Positions 45,166 through 52,999 of a DNA stretch of 64,000 nucleotides are shown here, piece after piece. This DNA is from Armatimonadota bacterium (lineage in GTDB: Bacteria > Armatimonadota > Fimbriimonadia > Fimbriimonadales > Fimbriimonadaceae). Position 1 is the stretch's first letter. Each line of letters begins with the position of its first letter. The DNA lies in the NCBI GenBank assembly GCA_018268315.1, contig JAFDWU010000005.1, positions 1 to 64,000 of the forward strand, given 5' to 3'. The notes under the pieces are model-generated. The model searched no databases and had not been told where the DNA came from. It saw only the letters and a program-made list of their open reading frames with translations. The position numbers were made by a program, and so were the translations under genes.

Positions 45166-45660
45166 TTAATCCAGCCCGTCGGTCTCGCCAAGCACCCATA
45201 TCTGCGCGCCGCAGATGCAGATGTTGAAGATGAGGAAGAGGGCCAATAGTAACCCTGTCCACCCCATGCCGAGCATCATCAGGAAGGAAAAGAAGAGATC
45301 AAGGACATAGCCGATCAGCCCGATAAACGCGATGTAGTTGGCGATGTTGCGGATGAGCGGAATGCGTAGGATCAGCCCGAGGCCAAAAGCCAAGCAGAGA
45401 GTGCCGCAGACCAATAGGAACGTGCTGAAGAACCTAACCTGTTGGCTTAGGAAGAGCAGGCCGGCGCCATCCAGAATCCACCAAGCCGCGAAGAAGTAAT
45501 AGAGACCCCAGATGAGGGCTGGGTTTGAGTAGCCCGAGCCAACCCGAACCTGCTTCTTTACCGGCTTTGGCCGAACGACCTTCTTGGTGTCTGCACCGCA
45601 GAACTGGCAGCTCTGCACCCAATCGGGCAAGGTCTGGTTGCAATTCGGACACTGGATCAT
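45166..45660 (-). CDS. Zinc-ribbon membrane protein
   Basis: This 164-residue protein has an N-terminal zinc ribbon (CPNCNQTLPDWVQSCQFCGADTKK) and then four or five membrane helices (NPALIWGLYYFFAAWWILDGAGLLFL, FFSTFLLVCGTLCLAFGLGLIL, IANYIAFIGLIGYVLDLFFSFLMML and TGLLLALFLIFNICICGAQIWVL). Function is unknown. It lies 47 nt upstream of the SPFH operon on the same strand and could be cotranscribed with it. Confidence 0.75.
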   Translation of the reverse strand: MIQCPNCNQTLPDWVQSCQFCGADTKKVVRPKPVKKQVRVGSGYSNPALIWGLYYFFAAWWILDGAGLLFLSQQVRFFSTFLLVCGTLCLAFGLGLILRIPLIRNIANYIAFIGLIGYVLDLFFSFLMMLGMGWTGLLLALFLIFNICICGAQIWVLGETDGLD

Positions 45661-45765
45661 GGCTACCCCGCATTTTATTGCGTTAGCGCCAGATATTACA
45701 ATGTCATGGGACTGATTACGTCCCGTTTTCTAGTTCCTTCTCGTGAAGAGGTTTATGCGCCCTTG

Positions 45766-46674
45766 CTATTGCTTGCCGAAATGGATGCCGTTGTCAACCT
45801 CGATTGCTTGGATAGCCTCGGCGCTTTCAACAATGGAAACAGCCCTGAACTGCGGTATCCGGCCGACCGAGTCAACGCCACCAAGCGCGGCGATCTGCTC
45901 CTTACTCAACTTGAATTTGCGCCACTCCGTGCGAGTTATCGCTTGGCCCACGCCACCAGAATGCTGGCAATAGCTCAGCAAGAGGGTTAGCTCGTCGGTG
46001 GCTGGATCAAAGCTTCTTGGATAGCCTTCGTAGCGCACAGCGCCTGGAGCTAGCTTGGCATCGAAGAGGGGATAAGAAATCGGCGTCGAAATCTTGGTGG
46101 CCGCGGCAAGCGAGGGCATCGGGTTGCGCAACCGCTCCTGCGTCCTCCCATTGCCTGGAGCGTAGATCTCAAAGTGCATGTGAGGGCTGGTGGCATCTCC
46201 GCTCGTTCCCACATAGCCGATAAACTGACCGCGCTCCACCCGACGGAAAGGCCGTAGGCCGGGGGCGAATGCAACGTCGCGATTTCCAGCATGGTCTTTG
46301 GTTCCCGGGTTATCGTCGTTCAGATGGGTTCCAAGGACAGCAAAGCCGTCATCCCCATATATCCAGAAGCTGCAGGGGTTCATCTTGAATCCGATCACGC
46401 CGGATATCGGCGCCACAATCGGGCTCATCTTGGGGGCCAAAATGTCGATGCCGGTGTGGAGAAGGTTCGCCCTTCGCTCGCCATAACCGTCCTTGAAGCG
46501 AACGGCTCCGATCACTGGGAAGATCATCGGCAGGACGACATGATCAGATGGAAGCGGATTGAACCCGAAGGGGGCGACGGGCGGGGCTGGCCCCCAAGCT
46601 TCCCTGCCGGGATCCGGACGCGGAATGCCAGGACCAGCAATTAGGCTGAGAAGGAAGAGCGTCTTGATCGCCAA
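45766..46674 (-). CDS. M23-family (LytM-like) peptidase
   Basis: This 302-residue secreted protein has a short signal (MAIKTLFLLSLIAGPGIP) and an M23 metallopeptidase domain. The zinc ligands are seen in LLHTGIDILAP (His and Asp) and SPHMHFEIYAPG (HxH). Such enzymes cut peptidoglycan cross-links or act as degenerate activators of amidases; the complete motif suggests activity. It begins with TTG, with AGAGGT at good spacing. The last 150 residues after ISYPLFD are without a known domain. Confidence 0.88.
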   Translation of the reverse strand: MAIKTLFLLSLIAGPGIPRPDPGREAWGPAPPVAPFGFNPLPSDHVVLPMIFPVIGAVRFKDGYGERRANLLHTGIDILAPKMSPIVAPISGVIGFKMNPCSFWIYGDDGFAVLGTHLNDDNPGTKDHAGNRDVAFAPGLRPFRRVERGQFIGYVGTSGDATSPHMHFEIYAPGNGRTQERLRNPMPSLAAATKISTPISYPLFDAKLAPGAVRYEGYPRSFDPATDELTLLLSYCQHSGGVGQAITRTEWRKFKLSKEQIAALGGVDSVGRIPQFRAVSIVESAEAIQAIEVDNGIHFGKQ

Positions 46675-46677
46675 TTC

Positions 46678-47142
46678 TTACCTCTTGCTTTTCGCCGCCG
46701 ATCTGGCCGCCAACGCCGCTCGGTACTCGGCGACGTACTGTGCGCAATCAAACTTCGCCACTAACCGCCCGATGACTTCGAACGGGATATCGCCTGGCTT
46801 CTTGAACCGAATGCACCCCGCGCCCATATCCAGCTTCTTGCCAGTCTTGGCGTACTCTTCCTTAAACCAAGCCGTCATCGGTTGGTTCATGTATAGCGCC
46901 AGGAAGTGAAGGGCAATGTGCCCCTTCGTGTTGTCGATTGCGCAAAGCGCCAAGGGCTGCTTCGGGTCGCAGTGATACCCCTCCGGCAGAATCGAGTGAG
47001 GGACAACGTAATAGATTCCTTTCTCGCTGACCCGCTCCTCAAACCCAGCGCCGAGGTTTGCGAAAATCGTATCGCGCAGTTGCTGGATGGCTTCCCTGCG
47101 CTCCTCGGGAGTGGTTTCGAGAAATGCGGCAATGCTGCTCAT
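46678..47142 (-). CDS. DUF1801 family protein
   Basis: This 154-residue protein fits the DUF1801/YdhG-like group: IAAFLETTPEERREAIQQLRDTIFANLGAGFEERVSEKGIYYVVPHSI, then LALCAIDNTKGHIALHFLALYMNQPMTAWFKEEYAKTGKKLDMGAGCIRFKKPGDIPFEVIGRLVAKF. The family is small, cytosolic and unassigned. I chose the ATG at 47142 over a TTG 15 nt upstream. It is followed by the M23 gene 4 nt later, so the two could be cotranscribed. Confidence 0.82.
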   Translation of the reverse strand: MSSIAAFLETTPEERREAIQQLRDTIFANLGAGFEERVSEKGIYYVVPHSILPEGYHCDPKQPLALCAIDNTKGHIALHFLALYMNQPMTAWFKEEYAKTGKKLDMGAGCIRFKKPGDIPFEVIGRLVAKFDCAQYVAEYRAALAARSAAKSKR

Positions 47143-47159
47143 GCGTTCTTGTGGCAATC

Positions 47160-47813
47160 TTACTTTGAATCTGGTCGATAGACAAGTGTGATAGCATCCA
47201 AGCAGATTTGCCCCGACCAGTTGATGACCTTGCTCTCCACAACTCTCAATCCAGATTTGATTGCGTAGTGCGCGAAGAGCTTAACGCTCATGAAGTTCCG
47301 CCAATGGGTGTTGTCTTGATAGTTTGCGCCGGGGCTGGCATCGTTATTCGAATGGTGGAACAGCCCAAATCCGCCCGGCTTGAGAACACGATACGTTTCC
47401 TGTAGGTATGACAGAACGACTTCGGAATCGAAGTGGACCATGGCGTCATAGCAAAAGGCGGCGGTCATAGACGAGTCTTCAATCGGCCGCAGATCGTAGC
47501 CGTTGCCAACAAAGGCGTGAAAATCGGCCATGCCTTTGAAGCGCTTCTGGCAGTGCTCGATGTTGGGCACGTTGATATCGCTCATCCACTTCTCGCCCGG
47601 CTTGCCGATAAGTTGGGCGGAGTGCCTACCGCGGCCGCATGCGATTTCAAGAATGCGGGTGGTGTCGAGCCGATCGAACATCGGTCGGAACGCGGAGTTC
47701 GGCGCCCAAAAGATGTTGGTCCATTCCTCGCTTTCGGCCTTGTCGTAGTAGTCGGTTTCGATCCAATCTTGCCCAACTTTTCTGGCAATTTCCGCGAGTC
47801 TGCCTTGATCCAT
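47160..47813 (-). CDS. Class I SAM-dependent methyltransferase
   Basis: This 217-residue protein has the methyltransferase fold: ILEIACGRGRHSAQL is the SAM loop (motif I), DFHAFVGNGYDLRPIEDSSMTAAFCYDAMVHFDSEVVLSYLQETYRVLKPGGFGLFHHSN covers motifs II-III. The target is unknown. The ATG lies exactly 6 nt after TACACT, with TTGGCA 17 nt further up; this is one of the best leaderless promoters in the window. Confidence 0.9.
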   Translation of the reverse strand: MDQGRLAEIARKVGQDWIETDYYDKAESEEWTNIFWAPNSAFRPMFDRLDTTRILEIACGRGRHSAQLIGKPGEKWMSDINVPNIEHCQKRFKGMADFHAFVGNGYDLRPIEDSSMTAAFCYDAMVHFDSEVVLSYLQETYRVLKPGGFGLFHHSNNDASPGANYQDNTHWRNFMSVKLFAHYAIKSGLRVVESKVINWSGQICLDAITLVYRPDSK

Positions 47814-47819
47814 CCCGCC

Positions 47820-47848
47820 AGTGTATCACTGGTTCGGCATTTTGCCAA
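47820..47848 (-). promoter_or_regulatory. Leaderless-type promoter of the methyltransferase gene
   Basis: TTGGCA (47843-47848 on the minus strand) and TACACT (47820-47825) are 17 nt apart. The start codon at 47813 begins 6 nt after the -10 box, at the expected transcription start. Confidence 0.7.
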
Positions 47849-47862
47849 AGGCGAATACTGGC

Positions 47863-48081
47863 TTAACGTTCGCTTGAGGTTTCGCTCGCACCTGTGTTGA
47901 TCTTGAATGGCCGGTAGACCGGGCAGATGCGGCTTACGCCGCTACAGAACAGAGCGCCCGAGAACCACATCATTGGGACCAGGAAGACCTTCGGAATGGG
48001 CAGGGCAACCGCGAGCGCAAGGAAGGCAAAGCTCAGAAGGAAGCGGATGATCCGGTCAACATTGCCCACGTTTGGCTTCAT
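47863..48081 (-). CDS. DUF2892 small membrane protein
   Basis: This 72-residue protein has the YgaP-like DUF2892 pattern: MKPNVGNVDRIIRFLLSFAFLALAVALP, a second helix VPMMWFSGALFCSGVSRICPVYRPFKI and the Gly-x-CPVY-type turn. It spans the membrane twice. It is related to the anchor half of rhodanese YgaP but lacks the rhodanese domain. Role unknown. The ATG lies 6 nt after CATAAT, without a ribosome site. Confidence 0.85.
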   Translation of the reverse strand: MKPNVGNVDRIIRFLLSFAFLALAVALPIPKVFLVPMMWFSGALFCSGVSRICPVYRPFKINTGASETSSER

Positions 48082-48122
48082 GCAACCATTATGCGCCTAC
48101 CACCCGCAACACATGAGTTAGC

Positions 48123-48650
48123 TTAGGGCGCTAGCATGCCGTAGACATCGACATCGACCCACTCGCCCCAATGCTTCCGGTGGTGGCGCAGGCGGCCCTC
48201 GAACTCGAAGCCAAGCTTGCCAAGCAGCTTTATCGAAGCCTCGTTATCGGGCAGCACCGTCGCTCCAAGCCGGTGGAGCTTCAACTCCTTCCAGCCATAA
48301 TCCATCGCGATCAGCGCGGCTTCCGTCATCAGGCCCTGACCCCAATATTCCTGGGCAAGCGCGTAGCTCAAGTTCGCTCGCTCGTTGTCACGGCTCCAAT
48401 CGGAAAGTTCGACCCGACCAATCACCTTGCCATCCGCTCGATGCTCCAGCGCCCACCACATCAGGTCGCGCTCATAAAGACCGACTAGTTGCTGAACATG
48501 GCGCTCGCACTCCTCGAACGAGGCGTATGGCTCCCACATGCCCGGACGGGCCACCTGCTCATCCTGAGCGTAGGCGAACATATCGGCGGCATCGGTTGCC
48601 CGCAGCGGCCGCAAAATAAGCCGTTCAGACATGAAGGTGGGGATGGACAT
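48123..48650 (-). CDS. GNAT acetyltransferase, RimJ/RimL-like
   Basis: This 175-residue N-acetyltransferase has MSERLILRPLRATDAADMFAYAQDEQVARPGMWEPYASFEECERHV at the N terminus, ANLSYALAQEYWGQGLMTEAALIAMDYGWKELKLHRLGATVLPDNEASIKLLGKLGFEFEGRLRHH in the acetyl-CoA core, and DVDVYGMLAP at the end. It is distinct from the homologue at 14778. The acceptor is unknown. A TATAAT box lies 17 nt before the ATG at 48650; the ATG at 48632 is an alternative start. Confidence 0.9.
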   Translation of the reverse strand: MSIPTFMSERLILRPLRATDAADMFAYAQDEQVARPGMWEPYASFEECERHVQQLVGLYERDLMWWALEHRADGKVIGRVELSDWSRDNERANLSYALAQEYWGQGLMTEAALIAMDYGWKELKLHRLGATVLPDNEASIKLLGKLGFEFEGRLRHHRKHWGEWVDVDVYGMLAP

Positions 48651-48720
48651 GGGGGGTTAAGATGTTCATTATAGTCGCGCTTGCCCACGTGAACTACCGG
48701 GAACCTGCCCTTGCTTGGGT

Positions 48721-49671
48721 ATGTTGGTAAGCATAATGACCGCGCTTCTAGCTGCCAGCCTCCTCTTTTCCTACCCCCAGCAGGGTGACACCACGTATCC
48801 GATCAAAGGCGCTCCCCTCGTAACCTACACCATCGATTACGAACCGTTTTGGTCGCCCGATGGGAAGCGGATTGCGCTTATTTCCAGCAGGCACGGCGGC
48901 CTAAAGCTTCACGTTCTGAATCTTTCGGACGCGCCTGACAATGCTTGGAAGATGAAGCAACTCACCTTTGGAGACACTGAAGAAGACTCCCCGGCGTGGT
49001 CGCCTGATGGCAAGCAGATCGCTTTTGTTTCGGTTCGCAAGGGCGTGTCGCAGATATGCGTGATGAACGCCGATGGCACAGGCGTGAAGCAGCTGACAAA
49101 TGGCGCCTACGACAATATCCACCCTGCCTGGACGCCCGACAGCAAGCGGGTGTTGTTCGACACCTCGCGGTATATCGAGGAGAACAAGAAGAAGCGCGGG
49201 GACATCGGGGGCCACCCCACAATCGGCGAGCCTCAGGATAGCTTTATCGACTTGGCGAGCGTGAATCGCGACGGCTCTGGCTGGAAACGGATTACAACCG
49301 GCGGTGGCTACACGTACGCCTTCTATTCACCGGACGGCAAATACATACTCCACCGCAGGCCGGTTGGGGAGAAGACTCAAATTTGGCTGATGAACGCTGA
49401 TGGCTCGGGGGATCACAACATTTCCGGCGATGAGACTCAGGACGGCTGGCCAAGCTGGGCGCCGGATGGCAAGCGCATCTGCTTCGTGCGGCGCATTAAC
49501 GGGAAGCTTTGCATTTGCGCGATGAACCGAGATGGCTCCGGTTTCATTCAGCTGACCGACGTGCTTCGGGACAGCACAAACCCGCGTTGGTCGCCGGATG
49601 GAAAGCAGATACTGTTCAGCCGAAGAATGGGAAGCATCTTTCTTTCAGTCATCCCTGCCCCGCCGGGCTAG
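48721..49671 (+). CDS. TolB/WD40-like beta-propeller protein
   Basis: This 316-residue exported protein has a signal peptide (MLVSIMTALLAASLLFSYPQQG) and six TolB-type PD40 blades, each with a W-S-P-D-G-K-x-I turn (FWSPDGKRIALIS, AWSPDGKQIAFVS, AWTPDSKRVLF, FYSPDGKYIL, SWAPDGKRICFV, RWSPDGKQILF). It is not a TolB with its N-terminal domain, so a general periplasmic protein-binding propeller is more likely. The ATG at 48721 or 48736 may be used. It is convergent with the phosphoesterase gene at 49684, with a 12-nt gap. Confidence 0.85.
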   Translation: MLVSIMTALLAASLLFSYPQQGDTTYPIKGAPLVTYTIDYEPFWSPDGKRIALISSRHGGLKLHVLNLSDAPDNAWKMKQLTFGDTEEDSPAWSPDGKQIAFVSVRKGVSQICVMNADGTGVKQLTNGAYDNIHPAWTPDSKRVLFDTSRYIEENKKKRGDIGGHPTIGEPQDSFIDLASVNRDGSGWKRITTGGGYTYAFYSPDGKYILHRRPVGEKTQIWLMNADGSGDHNISGDETQDGWPSWAPDGKRICFVRRINGKLCICAMNRDGSGFIQLTDVLRDSTNPRWSPDGKQILFSRRMGSIFLSVIPAPPG

Positions 49672-49683
49672 CCTAGAAATAGG

Positions 49684-50418
49684 TTACAGGCTCTCGAACC
49701 GGCGGGCCGAGTTCTCCGCGTGGGGCGCGCCGCTTTTGAGAATGATCTCTCTCACCTTGGCTGCTTCGTAAGGAATTCGCCGAAACTCGATCGAGAACTG
49801 GCCGTGATTGAAGGTGAGAATGGCGTACTCGGCCCACGGGTCGGCGCGGAAGTTCTCCATATCCTGCATATGCGAGTAGGCAAAGCCGACGCTACCAGGG
49901 TTGATGAAAACCTTCTGTTTGATTCGGCGGATCTGTTGGACGTGGGTATGCCCACCGGTGAAGAACATCTGCGGGTAGCCGCCCAGTTTCTCCTCGAACT
50001 CCTCGTTGGTGCTGGTGGGTAGCAAAACACCGTTATAGCTGGCCGGGGAACCGTGGAAGCAAAGCAATTGCTCTCCGCCCAAATCGAGGTTGACCGTCGG
50101 CTGGAAGTTTTGGATGAACTCGCGGTCGGGCGGACTCAACTGTTCCATTTGCCACTCGCGGATATCCAGCGTTCGCTGGTCGATAGGCCCGTCCGAGCCG
50201 TCGTCCTTCAATGTCAACATAAAGTCATCGGCGTTGCCGAGCACTATTGGGCATGCAAGTTCGCGAAGAAGAGCTACGCATTCCGAAGGCTGCGGACCCC
50301 CTTGGATGGCGTCTCCCAGGCACACCATCTGATCCAGTCTCTGCGCCTTCATGTCAGATATCGCCTGCTCAAAGGCATAGGCGTTGCCATGAATATCCCC
50401 GAAGATCCCAACCCTCAT
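49684..50418 (-). CDS. YfcE/MJ0936-like metallophosphoesterase
   Basis: This 244-residue cytosolic phosphoesterase has the metal blocks GIFGDIHGNAYAFEQAI, DQMVCLGDAIQGGP, IVLGNADDFM, LLCFHGSPASYNG and FFTGGHTHVQQI, then FINPGSVGFAYS. It belongs to the YfcE/MJ0936 cluster of calcineurin-like enzymes, which act on phosphodiesters in vitro. The canonical GNHD His is replaced, as GNAD is seen at that position, a variation found in this subfamily. It is a single gene on the minus strand. Confidence 0.9.
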   Translation of the reverse strand: MRVGIFGDIHGNAYAFEQAISDMKAQRLDQMVCLGDAIQGGPQPSECVALLRELACPIVLGNADDFMLTLKDDGSDGPIDQRTLDIREWQMEQLSPPDREFIQNFQPTVNLDLGGEQLLCFHGSPASYNGVLLPTSTNEEFEEKLGGYPQMFFTGGHTHVQQIRRIKQKVFINPGSVGFAYSHMQDMENFRADPWAEYAILTFNHGQFSIEFRRIPYEAAKVREIILKSGAPHAENSARRFESL

Positions 50419-50491
50419 CCTGAGTTAGTGACGTGAAGCGGATCGCCGGATGTTACGCAAGAATCTCGTACAGGCCCACATTTACAACAAA

Positions 50492-50519
50492 GCGGCCGAG
50501 ACCTTGTGGTCTCAGCCGC
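50492..50519 (-). terminator. PEP-array terminator copy 1
   Basis: GCGGCCGAGACC and GGTCTCAGCCGC pair over 12 bp with one mismatch and a 4-nt loop, just after the PEP-CTERM gene ending at 50543. It is a member of the repeated hairpin family found after each array gene. Confidence 0.75.
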
Positions 50520-50542
50520 CTGTATATTCTTTACGAGGAGGC

Positions 50543-51190
50543 TTAGGCCTTCTTAGCGCGACGTCGCAAGAGAGCTGCTACGCCAAGACCAAGAGCGGCC
50601 ATTGAGGCTGGCTCGGGCACTGCGTCCGAAGCAACTTGGATGTCGTCAACGTTTATCTGAAGACCCGCCGTCTTGAGGAACTGAAGCCCGATTGCTTGGC
50701 CGACCAGAGGATCATTCGCCGCGGCATCGTATGAGATTGTGAATTGCGTCCAGGTTCCCGGAGGCTGATTGGTTTCCGCGATATTGAGGGCGTTCAGAAC
50801 AGAGCCACCAACAATGGCGCCGTCCGTAGCCGATCCGCCAGCCGTCATCGTCGCGGTGAAATCGCCTACATACCCATCCAGCCGACGACCGACGTAGAAG
50901 CTGACTTCATTGTGCCCAACACCAACGAGGTTATTGCTTACCTGGGCGATACTGCCTGAGTTGATATAGGCTACTTGGTGGCCATCAGGAGTCGGGTCTG
51001 AAAAGTAACCGGTTGGGTACGGATACCAGACGCCAACTTGTCCGCTCGGGGACTCGCTCCAGCTGGGAATAAAGTCGTTGAACACCCCTACCCCGAGGGC
51101 CGGGTTCTCGAAGCTGTTGTTAACGAAGGCAGCGAATGACGAAGCGCCTGCAAGCGCAAGCAAACTGATTGCACCAAACCTCAATTTCAT
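50543..51190 (-). CDS. PEP-CTERM sorting domain protein
   Basis: This 215-residue exported protein has a signal peptide (MKLRFGAISLLALAGASSFA) and the tail VPEPASMAALGLGVAALLRRRAKKA. The body begins FVNNSFENPALGVGVFNDFIPSWSESPSGQVGVWYPYPTGYFSDPTPDGHQVAYINSGSIAQ, a carbohydrate-binding-like jelly roll of the kind seen in HAF/DUF642-type exported proteins. It differs from its array neighbours except in the tail. SD-like AGGTG lies upstream. It is the last gene of the five-gene PEP-CTERM array. Confidence 0.9.
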   Translation of the reverse strand: MKLRFGAISLLALAGASSFAAFVNNSFENPALGVGVFNDFIPSWSESPSGQVGVWYPYPTGYFSDPTPDGHQVAYINSGSIAQVSNNLVGVGHNEVSFYVGRRLDGYVGDFTATMTAGGSATDGAIVGGSVLNALNIAETNQPPGTWTQFTISYDAAANDPLVGQAIGLQFLKTAGLQINVDDIQVASDAVPEPASMAALGLGVAALLRRRAKKA

Positions 51191-51275
51191 GGCAAAACAC
51201 CTAACACGTATATTTTACAGCAGGTAGTAGTACCTGGTCCGTGTTTCGCATCGAATCCCAACTTTCTAGTAAGAA

Positions 51276-51287
51276 TACTTGTCACAC
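51276..51287 (-). promoter_or_regulatory. Upstream motif GTGTGAC-N2-GTA, variant copy
   Basis: GTGTGACAAGTA on the minus strand lies 86-97 nt upstream of the PEP-CTERM start at 51190. It matches the 15-mer found at almost the same distance before the genes at 52005 and 54533. Confidence 0.45.
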
Positions 51288-51313
51288 CGCTGCGAAGGGC
51301 ATCGTCGCAAAGC

Positions 51314-51349
51314 AGAACGGTCGGGGACCTTTTGGTTCCCGACCGTTCT
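51314..51349 (-). terminator. PEP-array terminator copy 2
   Basis: A 16-bp stem (51314-51329 with 51334-51349, one G-T pair) with core AACGGTCGGG/CCCGACCGTT follows the PEP-CTERM gene ending at 51370. It is followed on the minus strand by GCTTTGC, as in copies 3 and 5. Confidence 0.85.
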
Positions 51350-51369
51350 CAAGTATTACTTGCTGAGGC

Positions 51370-52005
51370 TCAGGCCTTTTTAGCGCGACGTCGGATCAAG
51401 GTTGCAATACCGAGACCGAGTGCAGCCATGGAAGCTGGCTCAGGGACAGCGCCGTTAGCGGTAATGTCGTCGACGATCGGCGCGGAGTTGCCGGTAAGAA
51501 CCATGGTCTTGATTCCGCCTGCATCGCTCCAACCACGCCACTGGAAGGCGTTGCCGGCTTGTACCCAACTGTCAGTTCCGATAAGGTTGTTGCCCGCATC
51601 GTAAAACGATACGTTAACATTGCCGTAGTTGCTGTCGCAGGTCTGCCAGTAGCCGCCGAAGTCGGTGACTGCATTTGCGAATGTCAAAGTGATTGTAGGA
51701 CCGATCCCGCCATCATAAAAGCCCAAAGACTGTACGCCTGAGTTCGCCCCACCGGAGCCGTTTCCACCGAGGCCCCAGAATGTGGTGTTGACGTTTACAA
51801 CCCACATGCCCGGAGAACCATCCGGATTCCCCGTGAAGGTAGCGGCTCCCCCCATAACGGCCATGGACGTGTATGTACCACCATTGTTATAGTCTGGGTA
51901 AGACTCGAAATTATCGTTCAGGCTGCCCGAGAACACACCAACATTAGAAAATGCCAAAGCTGAAGAAGCTAGAGCTAGGCTCCCACCAACCAAAATAGTT
52001 TTCAT
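51370..52005 (-). CDS. PEP-CTERM protein, paralogue of 52187 and 53892
   Basis: This 211-residue exported protein has a signal peptide (MKTILVGGSLALASSALA) and the body FSNVGVFSGSLNDNFESYPDYNNGG...TDFGGYWQTCDSNYGNVNVSFYDAGNNLIGTDSWVQAGNAFQWRGWSDAGGIKTMVLTGNSAPIVDDITA. It ends in VPEPASMAALGLGIATLIRRRAKKA. The body is closely similar to two other genes in the array, so the three arose by tandem duplication. The conserved FGGYW...YD...G.DSWVQ core is a beta-sandwich of unknown ligand. TATACT lies 10 nt before the ATG. Confidence 0.9.
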   Translation of the reverse strand: MKTILVGGSLALASSALAFSNVGVFSGSLNDNFESYPDYNNGGTYTSMAVMGGAATFTGNPDGSPGMWVVNVNTTFWGLGGNGSGGANSGVQSLGFYDGGIGPTITLTFANAVTDFGGYWQTCDSNYGNVNVSFYDAGNNLIGTDSWVQAGNAFQWRGWSDAGGIKTMVLTGNSAPIVDDITANGAVPEPASMAALGLGIATLIRRRAKKA

Positions 52006-52089
52006 GACTCTAAATAGTATAAGACACGCTTACTTGCGTGAAGTCACTTGCTAACAATATCCAGGGTGGTCTCTGCTCAGAACTAGTAT

Positions 52090-52104
52090 CTTTACCAGTC
52101 ACAC
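52090..52104 (-). promoter_or_regulatory. Upstream motif GTGTGACTGGTAAAG
   Basis: This 15-mer on the minus strand lies 85-99 nt upstream of the PEP-CTERM start at 52005. Near-identical copies lie at the same distance before the gene at 54533 and somewhat further before the gene at 55613. Confidence 0.5.
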
Positions 52105-52131
52105 CACATTAACCGCTTGTACGCAAAGTAA

Positions 52132-52162
52132 AACGGTCGGGCTCTGTGTGGTCCCGACCGTT
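52132..52162 (-). terminator. PEP-array terminator copy 3
   Basis: AACGGTCGGG and CCCGACCGTT form a 10-bp perfect stem with an 11-nt loop after the PEP-CTERM gene ending at 52187, followed on the minus strand by TTACTTTGC. Confidence 0.8.
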
Positions 52163-52186
52163 CTCAAGGATTACGAGCTGAGGGGC

Positions 52187-52831
52187 TTAAGCCTTCTTAG
52201 CGCGTCGACGAAGCAGCGCTGCCACGCCTAGTCCAAGGGCGGCCATCGAAGCAGGCTCAGGAACCGCAGCGGTATTCGCCTGCATGTCGTCAAGGACAGG
52301 AGCCGCGTTGCCCTGAAGCACGACGGTTTTAATGCCGCCTGCATCGGCCCAGCCGCGCCACTGGTAAGCGTTGCCGGTTTGGACCCAACTGTCCGTTCCG
52401 ATCATCGTTCCGTTGATATCGTAGAAGTAGGCGTTCAGGTTGCCATAGCCCTGATCGCAAGTCTCCCAATACCCGCCGAACGATGTCACCGTTGAATTGA
52501 ACGTTAGGGATACGGAACCCTTATCGTTGTTAAAGAATCCAAGAGCTTGCTGGCCGGTGTTAGCCATGGCGCTTCCGTTCGCACCAAGCAGCCAACCTGC
52601 GCCGCCGTTCGGGTTAATCACCCACATGCCTGGGTAGCCGGTGGTTGTGCCGTTAAAGAACGCGGCGCCACCAAATGCGGAAAGGGTGTTAACCCCGATG
52701 TTGCCATTTTGGCCATAGTTTGAGTCCGTCTCGAACCCATCGCTAAGATTGCCGACAAACTGTCCGACGTTGGTAAATGCCAAAGCCGAACCTGACAGAG
52801 CAAAGCCTCCAATAATCAAGAAATGTTTCAT
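52187..52831 (-). CDS. PEP-CTERM protein, paralogue of 51370 and 53892
   Basis: This 214-residue exported protein has a signal peptide (MKHFLIIGGFALSGSALA), a body starting FTNVGQFVGNLSDGFETDSNYGQNGNIG with the FGGYWETCDQGYGNLNAYFYDINGTMIGTDSWVQTGNAYQWRGW core, and the tail VPEPASMAALGLGVAALLRRRAKKA. It is a diverged member of the tandem triplet. CATACT lies 7 nt before the ATG with no ribosome site. It lacks the GTGTGAC motif of its two paralogues. Confidence 0.9.
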   Translation of the reverse strand: MKHFLIIGGFALSGSALAFTNVGQFVGNLSDGFETDSNYGQNGNIGVNTLSAFGGAAFFNGTTTGYPGMWVINPNGGAGWLLGANGSAMANTGQQALGFFNNDKGSVSLTFNSTVTSFGGYWETCDQGYGNLNAYFYDINGTMIGTDSWVQTGNAYQWRGWADAGGIKTVVLQGNAAPVLDDMQANTAAVPEPASMAALGLGVAALLRRRAKKA

Positions 52832-52946
52832 AGTCTTGAGTATGGGTACCCCGGGAACCGAAAGACGGTTTCTAACCCCCTTTATTGAGGGGGATTCAAA
52901 CCTCGCAAGATTACTTACATTAAGTCCCCGGAGGTTAATTCAAGAA

Positions 52947-52976
52947 AACGGCCGAAACCAAGCGGTTTCGACCGTT
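52947..52976 (-). terminator. PEP-array terminator copy 4
   Basis: AACGGCCGAAACC and GGTTTCGACCGTT pair over 13 bp with one mismatch and a 4-nt loop, after the PEP-CTERM gene ending at 53000. It is followed on the minus strand by TTTTCTTG. Confidence 0.8.
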
Positions 52977-52999
52977 CAAATGAGCTTTGCTGAAAAGGT

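Noticed and set aside
45706-45990. Plus-strand frame of 94 codons with a TACAAT box 3 nt before its ATG
   Set aside because: It lies antisense to the C-terminal end of the M23 peptidase for most of its length, has no family likeness, and the box is too close to the ATG for the spacing seen elsewhere.
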